From Prostheceraeus crozeri (taxonomy: Eukaryota; Platyhelminthes; Polycladida; Euryleptidae), in the NCBI GenBank assembly GCA_907163375.1, contig CAJQUW010009070.1, forward strand, positions 350,283-414,282: a DNA stretch of 64,000 bases, read 5' to 3'. Positions 11,917-25,095 of the stretch are shown piece after piece (within the stretch, counting starts at the first letter, position 1; each line of letters opens with the position of its first letter). The notes under the pieces are model-generated. The model saw only the letters and a program-made list of their open reading frames with translations, had not been told where the DNA came from and made no database searches. Both the position numbers and the translations under genes were made by a program.

Positions 11917-12541
11917 AAGAAGACCATGTAGTCTATGTCGCTGTGTTTTGATTGAGAATAAAACTCAAACATTTAAAAATCAATAAATCATTTTAACTTA
12001 AGTCTTGCACAAATCCCCAGTCCATCAATGAAGTCGTGATTCATTTTTTGTAATCTTATTTCGTAAACCAATTGTAATTTGATTTGATAAATATTGTATA
12101 CATTGCAAGATTGAAATTTTAGAGTCTTCATATCAAAGGTAGAGCATATCCCTCGATGTATATCTGTCAAAGTAATTCTCTTCTTAATAAACTGATTTTA
12201 GTGGTTAGTTTCGACTGTTATTGTGAATATTTAACTAATTAAATAGCAATCATCACCACGCCTATTAATAAATGAATATCTAAAATGCCTTGATCATGAC
12301 TATTTTTCATTTTGCGTGAATATAGAGGTATTCAAATAATGATTTCAAAGCATTTTATAAGATGACTAGCTGCTGCAGTGAAGATGCGATTCAGTCAATC
12401 AAATTTTCTGCAAGTTAATTGCATTTGATGAGCCTCTTTAAACGACGTAAGATGAGAACGGGAATAAAATGACTTAATAAATAAAACAAATTCATTAGCC
12501 AATGATTCTGTGCGGGTGCCTAGCGAAGTACAGTAGACGAT
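11917..12541. other. Region upstream of receptor exon 1
   Basis: No coding region. A CCAAT sits at about 12498, some 45 bases before the proposed start codon. No clear TATA box is seen. This is where the receptor promoter would be expected if exon 1 as drawn is the first exon. Confidence 0.3.
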
Positions 12542-13076
12542 ATGAAAGTTCTTCTGCTTGTTCTGTGCACAATAGTGAAGATAGAACACGCTGTCTCCAA
12601 TCCCCGAAATTTGGCACTCAATCAAAGAACATTCCAAGTCGGCAGACGGGATACTTCAGGCTACGTGGTCGATGGGTCCTTTGAAACATGTTCTATAAGT
12701 AGCATGTCCGATGGCAAGCACTGGTGGAGTGTCGATCTAGGCAGAATATACTCCATTGGAACAGTTTATATATCAAATGTTGCATATTATCTTCCAAAGA
12801 CTAATGATTCAATTCAGAAAGAAATACTTCATGGGCTGGTTGGTATTAAGGTATGGCTGAGTAATTCCACCCCCACCACTTGGAATTCTGATTTCACAAA
12901 ATCTGCCTCTTGCGGAGAGAGCAAAGCCTTCCATGTTGAGCACAATGAGAACAGACTTTTCTACGGCAGCGTAGATCCGATTATGAATTGCAATCATCAG
13001 ACTGGAAGATTTGTATCAATATTGAAAAGAAATGCATTTCGATTTACATTATGTGAAGTCTGGATTTTCGAAAACG
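12542..13076 (+). CDS. Receptor exon 1: signal peptide and F-type-lectin-like domain
   Basis: Starts ATG with a short hydrophobic signal peptide (about 19 residues), so this Met is probably the true start. The domain begins NLALNQ, has the WWSVDLGRIYSIGTVYISN core and closes with C-x-x-x-TGRFVSI...LCEVWIF, the hallmarks of the fucolectin/F-type-lectin family (F5/8C fold). I do not see the usual fucose-binding His...Arg-x-Asp spacing, so sugar specificity is open. Donor G/GTAAGA at 13077, phase 1. Reading through the donor gives a stop at 13115-13117 and a 191-residue secreted form. Confidence 0.85.
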
Positions 13077-16000
13077 GTAAGATTTTCGACATGGTGACTG
13101 GATTCATAAAGAAATGATAACTTGAGAAACTAGGACATGCTCATTGTTTTACATGTTTATTTCTGTAACAAAAATACAAGTAAATATTCAAAACATCTAT
13201 GAGTACACCTGCCTGCCGCATTAAAATGGTATTAACAAAGCAATGTGAACTTAAAGCGTTGCAATTGGTTAAAAATCAAAGTCAAAGCACATTTGATCAG
13301 CAGTTGTAAATTACAGTTTGACCCATTTATCGCCAACATCTTTTCGAAGAATGATTTTATTTTTCAAAAAAATGTTTCAAGCGCAATTTGAGGGCGATCT
13401 GCGCATTGTACGAAGGTGTGATTGGTGAGATTAGAACCGCGCTGATCTCCTGTTTGGCCAACTCACAAAGCCGTCCTAGAGATTCCTTATTTTTAGAAAC
13501 ATTAGACTCAAATGGGTTTAATAGAGATGAGGTTTTCGCCTTTATAATGCGCACACCGTGTAGTATAAATACGAATAGTCTGGTTTATCCTTCATGCAAA
13601 TATTGCGATGAAGATTCAAAGTTCAGACTGGTATTCATAGTAACAAGATGACCGTGTTGGTATATCTGATGCCACCATTGAAACGAACATGCACCAATTG
13701 CGTTGTACAAAGCTTTGGGAGCGATTGAATAGATTGATTGGTGACCTCTAGGGGCCCCGGGGTTCTCAAAAACCCAAAATTCCTTGAGTGGAAAAGGATA
13801 ATGACATACAGTGAAATAATACAACTTCCCATGTACAGTATGGGCAAGTCTTTACCGAAAATATCTAATCAAATTTCAAAAGCATCAGAAACCAGGAAAA
13901 TACGTGCTTGAAATCATGTCAATTGCGAAAATCGTCATTCTTCAGCAATGTATTGTTGAAAACATCAACTCCATAAATCCTGCTATTACTAAGTGAATAT
14001 CTTTATATGTATATTGTGCTTCATAGATGATATAACGAATTAAAACGGCCAGGTAGGTGACCAAGTTAAAGCCTACCACTTTGAAAATCTCCTTGAGTTT
14101 GTACAACCGCCTCTGTCACAGAATTAGATTCATCTGCGCGCGCTTCGGTTTCCTAGAAAGGAAGAATTGTACTTAACCTTAATATCGAATTGGCACACCA
14201 CATCACACAACTTGCTCTTTCTCGAATGGATAATTCGTGTATCGCTTGCTATTGGAAATGGCAAACAATAAGCTGTCAGCAAAGGACACCAGAGCCAGTG
14301 AGAGATGCGTGCGTGCTGTACCATCACTTCGCACACACCAAAACACACATCGATGTGAGGCTTCGATTCAATGTATGCACTATACAGTGAGCAATGCCGA
14401 GGAGAGGATGTGAAAACATCAAGTGAACTAATTTTCGTACGCCTGCTACTTTCTTTAATAATGATCGGAAGGGTCAACATTATGGAGAAAACTTGTGGGC
14501 AATGATCTGAATTCTTCGAATCTGAAGGAATTTTGGCAATCGAAGCACTTCGCTGGAACTCACATTAATCCGCAAGCGACGCACGACTTTTTTTCCTATC
14601 TCTGTAAGGTATTAGGAATTCCTTTTTGCCCACCTAATAGGTTCCTCAATGTACCGTCCATTTCGTATTAATCACACTTCTAGCAAACCGAAGCAGATAA
14701 ACAAAATATTTAATTCTGTGGCCTCTGTCCTCAGTATTATCGAAACTTGTGTTGCAGCGTCTTCGATTTAAGTGTTCGTATCATCCTGGACCTTACAAGG
14801 CCTGTATTCAATATATTTGAATTCTGTGTCTATATGACTATTCAGGAATTGAAAAACGGTGTTTCAGACTATGAATGTTCATACCGTTGTGATTAGAGCA
14901 AAGTACAAAAACATCAGATTCTCTTCTTTTGCCTTTCCTGAACATTCGCATTCAGTCGAATGACATGCCGGTGTGTGGTCTCTATACATTATGAACGCTG
15001 GTAGCATTCCGTCAAAAATAGTGAAACAATAAGGTGTCTATATCATTTGGAGATGACTTCTGCCTTCACTCGCAATCCTATTGAACCGTTAGCGTGGTCT
15101 AGTGAAGAAGGTGCGAGATCGTCTACACCGCGGACTTGGGTTCGATTCCTGGGTCGGTCAAGTGCGGTCGGGAATCAAGGGGGTGATGTCCTTTATTGAC
15201 TTAATCGTAGTCATTCTCTTAAGATATTCAATGTACTGCGACAGACAGTTGCCAGTTGAAAATATTCTTCAAACCACGGTTATGAAAAAGAATTGAAAGT
15301 ATTGTCTATAGGACATGGTTAAACACAACGTTTTGCAAACATGTTAAATAAACAGAGAACAAAGATCATTTTGAGTGTCTGACTTTAAAATCATCAATCT
15401 ATTCAATTGTTACTAGAAACCTGATTTTAGAAAAATGACATCATGCAATCGCACGCATTTTGTATCAATGCCATTATAGGCTTAATACAGGGTGCGGCAA
15501 AAAGATCTCCCCGATTTTATATGGTATTGAAAAGATAATGATATGAAAAGTACATGTTATGCCATTATGATATTTTACGTTTTGAAGCCCCGTTGTTGCT
15601 ATTTTACTTTTTGATTTCACCGAATTTGTATGTTAAGAAAACGACGACAAAACTATGAAAAATTTTCTATTCCAGTACAGTAAATGTATGAAATTATGTC
15701 AATTTAGGTTTTGAAAATTACATCGCTTAAGTGCCGGCCGTCATTGTCGATGCAGTAGCGAAGCCTCTCGCGAAAGTTGTCCATTACACTACGAACCATG
15801 TCGATTGGAATGTTAGCAATTTCCTGTGTTATTGCTGTCTTTAAGTCTTGCAAGTTTCTTGGTAGGTGTTTGTAGACTTTTGATTTGATGTGTCCCCACA
15901 AAAAAATCGCAAGGGGACAAATCTGGAGAACGTGGAGGCCAGCCAATATCACCTCGTAAAGAGATCAAACGACTCGGGAACAAATTTTGGAGGATGGTGA

Positions 16001-19000
16001 GTGACCGGCGTGAGGTATGCCATGTAGCACCATCTTGTTGGAACCACAAGTCCTCCTGGCCTGATCTCCTGATCATTGAGTAAATCGGTGACTTTCGGAC
16101 GGAGAAAATGCTCTAGCATTTTACAATAACTATCAGACGTTACAGTTACTGTAACACCATCCTCTTCAAAAAATAAGGACCCCAAACTCCGAAATTTTCT
16201 ACGGCACACCAAACAGTAACTTTCGGACTGTGGAGCGGGCGCTGATGAAGTTCCTGAGGATTGGTGTCAGACCAGTAGCGAAAGTTCTGTTTATTAACTA
16301 TCCCCGATAAATGGAAATGCGCTTCATCGCTGCAGATCATAACGGCTGTAGGGGGAACCTCCCTGAGAATGTCTCCACACAAAGTTGTTCTGGTTTCATA
16401 GTCTGTCTCATTCAACTCCTGCACGACCATCATTTTGTAGGGATGCATGTTGAGTTCCTGATGTAAAATTCTGCGGACACTTCGATCTGACATACCTAGG
16501 GCAGCCGCATGTTTTCGTGCTGAACACCTGGGAGAGTGCTGTATCGAAGCTCTCACAAGTGTAACATTCTCTACCCCTGTTGCGGTCCTTGGTCGGCCGG
16601 GACTTTGTCTTTTTAAAGCTGAGCTAGTGAGTCTAAAATTTGAAACCCAAAGGCGAATCGTCTTTCCCTCTGGGACAGGAGCATGACGACCGAGAACAAA
16701 ACGCCTACGGAACGCGCGCTGCATCGTTATCACGGATTCACCGTTCTTGATATGTTCCTCGACAACAAAGGCACGATGCTTTCCACTCCACGCCATGACA
16801 ATGCAATTCCAAGAATGCTGTTATACGGCACGTGAACGCCAATAAGAGAGCGGAGATGAGTCACTTCAGTAGTGTCTTTGTTAACCTAGACTATCGGAAT
16901 CGCAAATAAGAGAAGACACGGTTTGCATAGAAAATATGATAATGGCATTATATGAACTACTTTTGGAATATAAAAGAATTTTTGCATCTGTCTTCTTTTT
17001 CGTTTCATAGCTATGGCAAATCGGGGAGATCTTTATGCCGCACCAATAATTTCAATCAAAATTACAGCATTTCAGTAAAATAAGGTATAAGTAAGTTAAA
17101 GCAACCTAGATATTGATTTCTGTAAATATAAGTCAATTACAGCTTCGTATGTGATGTATCTTCTTTCAAGCAGAGGATGTGGCTGCTTCATCTCATTAAA
17201 GAATCGCTGTAAACTATCTAAAAATTGCTAGTCAAATATCATCCCATTCCTTTCATTTAGAATGTTGCCACTTAACCGATGACTCTCATCACTTTCTTTC
17301 ACTTATCGTTGTCACTGCTCGAACACAAGCTGACACAATTATTTTCTTCAGGTCATTTACTATCATGTGCATGTGATCTTATCACGCTCTGATCGGCGAT
17401 GCATGCCAGAAGGGGTTCAATGTAGATGAGGTGGGCCAACATGTTGGTGTTTGCCGACAGCAGGAGGCTTGCCAAATCTGAGTGTGTGTAGCATCATAAA
17501 TGTTCAATAACATGATAAGAAGTGAGCTGATGACATTCCATGTCAAAAATTGTGGCTCTAAATTTAGTACCTTTCAGATGATGAGAGAAGACAGAAAATT
17601 TCACTTCTGCCAAAAACTACATTCTGCGTCACGTTGGATTAACCTGTGGTCTTCTGTGATCCTATCTGACAAGAAGAGGAGATACCTAGAACTCGACAGA
17701 GGTGCAGACTCGCAGTAGACATAGTGTGTACATCATTATGTGAAAGTCTCATTCTCGGCCTCGTTCCCTGCAGAAACTCGTGCTGACTGTCGGACTATGA
17801 GGTGTGCATCATTCTGTGAAAGTCTCATTCTCGGCCTCGTTCCCTACAGAAACTCGTGCTGGCTGCAGGACTATGAGGTGTACATCATTCTGTGAAAGTC
17901 TTATTTTCGGCCTCGTTCTCTACAGAAACTCGTGCTGGCTGCAGGACTATGAAGTGTACATCATTATGTGAAAGTCTCATTCTCGGCCTCGTTCTCTACA
18001 GAAACTCGTGCTGGCTGCAGGACTATGAGGTGTACATCATTCTGTGAAAGTCTTATTTTCGGCCTCGTTCACTGCAGAAACTCGTGCTGGCTGCCGGACT
18101 ATGAGGTGTACATCATTCTGACATCATCGTTCAGACAATTAACATGCAGTTTTTGTGAAAATCTGCCTTGGCTGGACATTTGATGATATTTAAAAATTTT
18201 TGGGAAAGCCAAGTTTCTGGTGGTAGGTCTAAAGTAACTTCTTTTTTTTAATTTTACGATATATTTCAATCTTATGTCCAAGGTTATCTTCAAGTTGTGA
18301 TTAATAGAGATTTCAAAATTTAACTAATATGTACAAATATCCATGGTCTAACTAAGAGATGAAACAGTTAAAAAAGGTACATAGAAAAATTGCTGCATAG
18401 TAATATTGATAATGCATTGATGTAAAATGTACCGAATCACAAATATAAAAGGTCTTTCAGTTCTTCAATTTCGGTCTTTGAATTTCGGTCAATTTCGGTC
18501 TTTGACAATATCAACTGATCAGTTTTTGAACAGAAGAGTTGATATTGTCAGATGTTCTTTGTAGCGTTGGTGCAATGGTCTTATTGTGATACCTATATAC
18601 ACTTTGTTATATAAGTTGAATTCTATTCTATAAACTACTTTCGTTGTTCTGTTACATAGTTCGTTGTTCTTGATGGGACAAATTGAAGGACTTAATGACT
18701 TTTATATTTGTGATTCGGTACATTTTACATTCAATTCATCATCAATATTTCTATGTACCTTTTTTAACTGTTTCATATCTTCGACCATCGATATTTGTAC
18801 ATATTTGTTGAAATTTTGATATCTCTGTTTATCACAACCTGAAGATAACCTTGGACATAAGGTTGAAATATATCGTAAAATTAAAAAAAAGAAGTTATTT
18901 TAGACCTACCACCAGAAACTTGGTTTTCCCAAAAAAATTTAAATATCATCTCTTGTAGTTTTGCAATCAGCCCCTATCTGGAAAAGCATTAATATACACA

Positions 19001-21576
19001 AATGCATTTCTCATCTTTCCATTCCAGATGATAAATTTTACTGTCCGAAGGATGACGTTGAAACTCCCAGAAAATCGAATGACTCAAAGTTCTTCATATT
19101 GAATGATATAGTTCTCAATCAGCTGTTTTTCTTTGCAAGAGCGCATCACCCAGGTAATTTTCAATTCGCTAATTTCAAAACATTGCTGCACTTGCAGAAT
19201 CAAATACAGAAACTGTATCGAAATGAATTCTAGTGCAAGATAGAGGCACGGCTGGGCCACACACGATGAAAAGAGAAATCATAATAACCGCGAATCTTTA
19301 CAAAGTACAGTGATAATTTGCAGATATCTTTCAATAGTCAACCATTGGAAGCTGCCATCATTTAGGCACCTGTATCATGACAACGCATGCACACGACGTT
19401 CTTGTTTTTACCACCCATGTATCCACTTAAGCCAATCAACTATCAAAATAAGGCAGTCGATTGTCCAAATAGTTCACCCATGTATCAGATTAGAGCACCG
19501 AAGTGTCATACTACACCACCGAAGTGCAAATATGTTCAGTCAAGTATCAAATAAATGCAATATATGCTTTTTGGTGTTTATTCCTACTAATATCTATGTC
19601 CATAGGTTTATGAGGATATTCAAAGCATGTTTAATTAATGAATTACCATGAAAAAGGTGAAATATGTTTAGGAGAAATTACTGAATCATTCAGATTTTCA
19701 GAGTTATTCGCCAAATATTCATCCATCAAGCTATGTTATTTAACTCATCAATTAACATCCATAGTAAAATTTGAGGAAAAAGCATCATCTCATCCAGATC
19801 CGATACATACTTGTATATTGAAAAATCAGGCCTACTCACATCAAAATGTCAGCTTTTTGAAGACAATCAGGAATATGTCTCTGCGAGTGAGCAAACCAGT
19901 GAGCCGCTTTAGATGCAGTTATGACACTAACAGTCTGTTCTGCCAGCTGTGTCAATGTAGCCAGACGCATGTCATGTGTTTGAGTCAGCAAGTCTTGCCG
20001 CACTTCCTCCAAACTATTTTTGAGGGACCACTTAAATGCTCACACTTGCTTCACTTACTCATTGTTTCTCTCGGTTACACTGTCTTCGAATTTCTTCCTT
20101 ACTATTAATCGAGCAGTCAAACAACGGCAAAGAGAAGGCCGAACAACGACCGAAAGATGAGGCTTGTTTGGCAGTCGTAGACGAAGCTCAGCGTTTGTTT
20201 GGTGCAACGTGGACACAGGTTTCTCCTCCTCGATGGACACCAGCATAGCTCCGATCTCATCATCCACCTTGTGATGAGTATGTCCACCTCGAGGAACAAC
20301 AACCTGTCCATCGCGTAAGCGAGCTCTCCTAATGATTGCATAGACTGTGTTCGGTTTGATATTTAACTGAGATGCAAGTTGGAGAAAGTCTTCTCCTCTT
20401 TCAGCAGCCTGAAAAAGCCTCTGCTTATCGTCATCTCTTATTCGCTGCCTCATCATCTCGTTCGTCAGCACAGTTAGACTGATAATTTGATACTTGATTG
20501 CACATGTTGACTCTTGATTGCTTTATTTTGATACATGACTGCAATTCACAACGATCAGAAGTATCCTTTCTTGCATTTGACAATTGACTGGACTATGTGG
20601 GTACATGGGTGGTAAAAACTATATTGCTTTCAATGTTCCTGTCTTTTCTAATCCTGTGTTCGTGGATTTCTATGATTTGAGTACTTTGTATACTTAAAAC
20701 AAATACACATGAAAGCATAGAAATTGATAACAATAAAGCCTCTATAATGGAAGTAAAGCTTCATGCAATGCACAAAAGTGGCACAAAGATCGCACGTATT
20801 TTCACTTAGATGGACTTGTTAACGGCTGCATCATTGGGTTAGAATCAGTCACGTGTGCAATTCTAAGTTTCTCATTGGTTGTTTATGCCCCAACTTAGTT
20901 CCCCCGGATGTGCCGCGACCTTGAGTCAATTACCATTTTATTAAACTTCAGATAAACAATCTATTTCTATGCATGAAGCCACCAATTGATAGCATCAATG
21001 TCAGACTTTAAGCAACACTCCTCAGAAGCCTGTTCCACGAAGTGATTGATTATTGATCTTTCTAAATGATGCTGCCCGACACCTCCAGAATAAGAAACAG
21101 TGAAACGTCTGAGAGTTCTGTCAAAATGTTCCATTGTCATTTTACTTTCCTTTTAGGTTTTATTTAAAGTGACAAATGAGGGAGCGATGGGAGGTGGCAC
21201 TCAGCCCCCCTTGCTTATTTCCAAAACAAAAGGTACAAATTCTAAACAAAATACACGAAATGAAAGCTTATGATGACGAGTCAGAATAGTGGCATCGTTT
21301 TGATATTCAAGGTCGTTGAGATTAGAAAATATTATATTTTTTATATTGTTTATATTTCATAAAATATATATTATACTAAATATATATATATATATACAGT
21401 GGAACCCCCTATTGCGGACATTCTATACAGCGGACACCTCCGTATTACGGACAGTTAAGCTCAGTCCCGAATGATGTTCGTATCATCACCAGTAACTCCA
21501 ATTCCAAATTGCGGACACCTCTAAAATGCGGACACTAAGGCGCAGTCCCGACGGTGTCCGTAATATGGAGGTTCTA

Positions 21577-21626
<50 letters not shown>

Positions 21627-23943
21627 CGGAAATAGCCCAAAATTATTGAAATTCAAAACAAGATTGTTAGGAGCGCACAACATGTTTCAGCAAATCATTT
21701 GCCATCCTCAGGTGAAATCAAGCAAACAAAGTTAAAACAATCTTTAAATACAAAATTACAAGTCATTAGGTCACCGAGATAAAATCACTGAAGTCACAAA
21801 ATGAAATCAATTCTGAAGGTCACTTGCATTGGAAGTAGCTACGCAATAAAATACACAATAGAGCCATGAATTACAATCTAACAGCGTATTAATGGAGCTT
21901 GCCCTTTCATTCATGAGAGTGCTAAAGTCAGACTTCTTTATTATAATTGATTCCAGAAAATCTAGGGTATTCAGTACAGGCAATGATATCGAAATTTTCT
22001 TTCTTTGGTGGATGTACATGCATGCTTATTTCGGTTGGTGTTGGATACGCTTTCAAATGTTCGTTGATTCTGGTAGCAAAATGGCGGATAGAGCTGCCCA
22101 CGTAACACTTTTCACAGTGATCACATGTGTATTTGTACACAACATTAGACTTTAATTCGGGCACAACTTTATCCTTATTAGAGAAAAAATTGCTAGTTTT
22201 CAAGGTTTTAAAAACGGGGCGAACTTTCATGTCAGGCGGTAAAAGCTTATTGATGTCTTTGACACGAGAAAGAAGATTTTGTTCACTCTCCGAAATGTAG
22301 GGGAAGCTCCATGTTATAAATTTAAAGTCGTCATGAGCGTTTGGTCGAGCAACGTTGGCTTTGTGTCTTGCCTCAACTTTTTCTCGCATGCGCAAAATAG
22401 TTCTTTCAGAAAATCCGTTTTTTGAAAAAGGGCTTGAATAGCAGAAACGGAGTTTTGATAATTATTAGGATTGGAATTCAATTTCAAGGCACGATAAAAG
22501 AGTGAATTCATAGCAGCCAAGCGATAACGTTTGGGAGCATAAGCAGAATTAGGGATGTAAATGCCAGTATTTGTTTCTTTTGAGGTGCCAAGCGATATCG
22601 AAGGCATTCTCACTTTTGGTAACTTTGGTATCTAAAAACACAAGACTTTCATTGACTTCTCGCTCCATCGTGAATTTGATATCAGGATGAAGGGTATTCA
22701 GAAAGTCATGAAAGGCGGAAGCATCGGAGTTTTTGTCAAAAATGCAAAATATGTCATCAACGTAACGTTTATAATAGACAGGGAGAGAACCGTTGAAGTT
22801 TTTCATGCGAGTTTCTATCATGTCCATGGCAAAAGAGGCCAATAGTTGGGGCAAGACACGATCCCATCGACATTCCATCGGTCTGCACAAATAGCTTGTC
22901 ATCGAATGAGAAGAGGATGTTCGTGCAGGCTAGCCTCAAAAGTTCACGAAGGGCCTGCTTTCTGATAGGGAGCTGATCCTCATTGATGGTGTAAAGGACA
23001 TGATCAATTGTATCCTCAATAGGAATACTCGTGAAAAGATTTTTCACATCGTAGCTAATAAGTTGTGTATTCTCTGAACTTAATCCATTCAGAGAATCCA
23101 CAAACTCAAAAGTATCTTTGACAGTATGCGTTTTTGGAATGAGAGGTTTGAGAACATTGTCCAACCACTTGGCTAATTTGGAAGGATACGAATTGATCAT
23201 GTTCAAGATCGGACGATAAGGAGTTAAACAAGTCTTCCTTGTTTTTGTGGATTTTAGGAAGCCCGTAAAGTCTCGCCGGTTGAGAGCCAACCGGTTTGAC
23301 AGTCTTAAAGATAGCATCAGAAATTAGGCGCCTCGTTTTCATTTGAGTCAGCTTGCGAATAAATCTATCCTCTTCGAGGATGAACGGATCCTTCTTTGAT
23401 CGGGCACAATATGAATATGGTTTGAAACGACTGCTGTCACTGAGCAGAGTGGTCATTTTTTCAACATAAGAACTGAGTTTGTCAATGACAACGCCATTGC
23501 CTTTGTCGAATTTGCTGATGTATAAATGCTATCCAAAAAGCGTATCCAACACCAACCGAAATAAGCATGCATGTACATCCACCAAAGAAAGAAAATTTCG
23601 ATATCATTGCCTGTACTGAATACCCTAGATTTCTGGAATCAATTATAATAAAGAAGTCTGACTTTAGCACTCTCATGAATGAAAGGGCAAGCTCCATTAA
23701 TACGCTGTTAGATTTGTAATTCATGGCTCTATTGTGTATTTTATTGCGTAGCTACTTCCAATGCAAGTGACCTTCAGAATTGATTTCATTTTGTGACTTC
23801 AGTGATTTTATCTCGGTGACCTAATGACTTGTAATTTTGTATTTAAAGATTGTTTTAACTTTGTTTGCTTGATTTCACCTGAGGATGGCAAATGATTTGC
23901 TGAAACATGTTGTGCGCTCCTAACAATCTTGTTTTGAATTTCA

Positions 23944-23993
<50 letters not shown>

Positions 23994-25055
23994 ATATATA
24001 ATATATATATATATATATATATTCGGTTCGAATAAACCGAATTGTTTCGAAAACCAACGTTAAAGAAAAACGACTTCAAGAGATGCATGCAAGACTTAAG
24101 AAACTTGGCTACCCCGAGAAACTGATAAGTGACTCGATTGCAAAATCCAGCATAAACCGTCAGAAAAAACATTCAAGTGAAAATGAAGAAATCATTTCTT
24201 ATGTGAAAACGTACAACCCAAATAATCCTGATATATTCCAGGAAATAATCAAAGCTTCATTCTCGAGTTTGAAACTGACTTCAACATTCAAAAATTATTA
24301 TGTAAGGCCTTGCTATAAACAACCGAAGTCTCTTTTAAACCTTTTGGCGAAAAGGAATCAAGTCCCACTAATAGGTGTTCAGAAATATAACAACAAAAGG
24401 TGCGAATGCTGCAAAATATTAAGTGTTGGAACATCTTTACCATATCAAATAAATAATGAAACGAAAACCTTTAAAATCAAACATAATATGAATTGTGACT
24501 CAAAAGACTTAATTTATGCGCTTCAATGTCAAGGATGTAAAAGCCTATACATATGTCAAACTGGGGACTCATTACGTGCGCGAGTTCGGGTACATAGGCA
24601 ACAAATACGCGATGCAAATTACCGAACTCTCGATGTCAGCAATCACATATTTGGCTGTACTCAAGATTTAGAAGTATATTTCCATGTCATGCCAATTCTA
24701 AAATTACCACCTAATATCACACGTTTATACTGCGAAGAAAAAGAAAAACTCTGCATAAGAATTATAAATCCCACTCTAAATCGAGATATATGACACTATC
24801 TCTCTGCCGTAACATCTCTATTGATTGCTTTGTTGATTATTTTATGTGTGTATCTAAGTTACATTATTTTGATGTATTTGAAAGATATCTGGAATTTATG
24901 TCAATATATCATTTTATGCCCTTGAGAAGCCTGCAACAGGCAGAAACCGGTCGGGCTTTCTGACAAGCTAGTTTTTCTTCTAACATCTGGGTGTCGTAAT
25001 TTTTATATTATTTCGTGCCATTTTTTGATTTAATAATTTTTCTTTATATATACCC

Positions 25056-25095
<40 letters not shown>

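Larger units (their letters stand above)
21640..23942 (-). mobile_element. Penelope-like element 1 with inverted ends
   Basis: On the - strand the order is reverse transcriptase then GIY-YIG endonuclease, as in Penelope-like elements. Its 3' end (21644-22051 read on -) is repeated in inverted orientation at 23537-23942, giving about 400-bp inverted ends. The RT part starts abruptly at about 23525, so the copy is 5' truncated and joined to the inverted copy of its own tail. Both outer edges abut (TA)n. Confidence 0.9.
24021..25050 (+). mobile_element. Penelope-like element 2, 5' truncated
   Basis: Between (TA)n tracts at about 23943-24020 and 25060-25090. It encodes the C-terminal part of a Penelope-like protein and ends in a tail with a hammerhead-like core. 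Different family from element 1. Confidence 0.85.

Noticed and set aside
14130-14480. Antisense frame of about 116 codons, also in the third hAT MITE copy (26480-26836)
   Set aside because: It exists only because the MITE body is conserved, is absent from the first copy and has no domain.
17731-18120. Regular repeats that might suggest a CRISPR array
   Set aside because: Units are directly abutting without unique spacers, and the DNA is animal with spliceosomal introns.
21486-21735. Frames with YIYIYI runs on both strands
   Set aside because: Translations of the (TA)n microsatellite.
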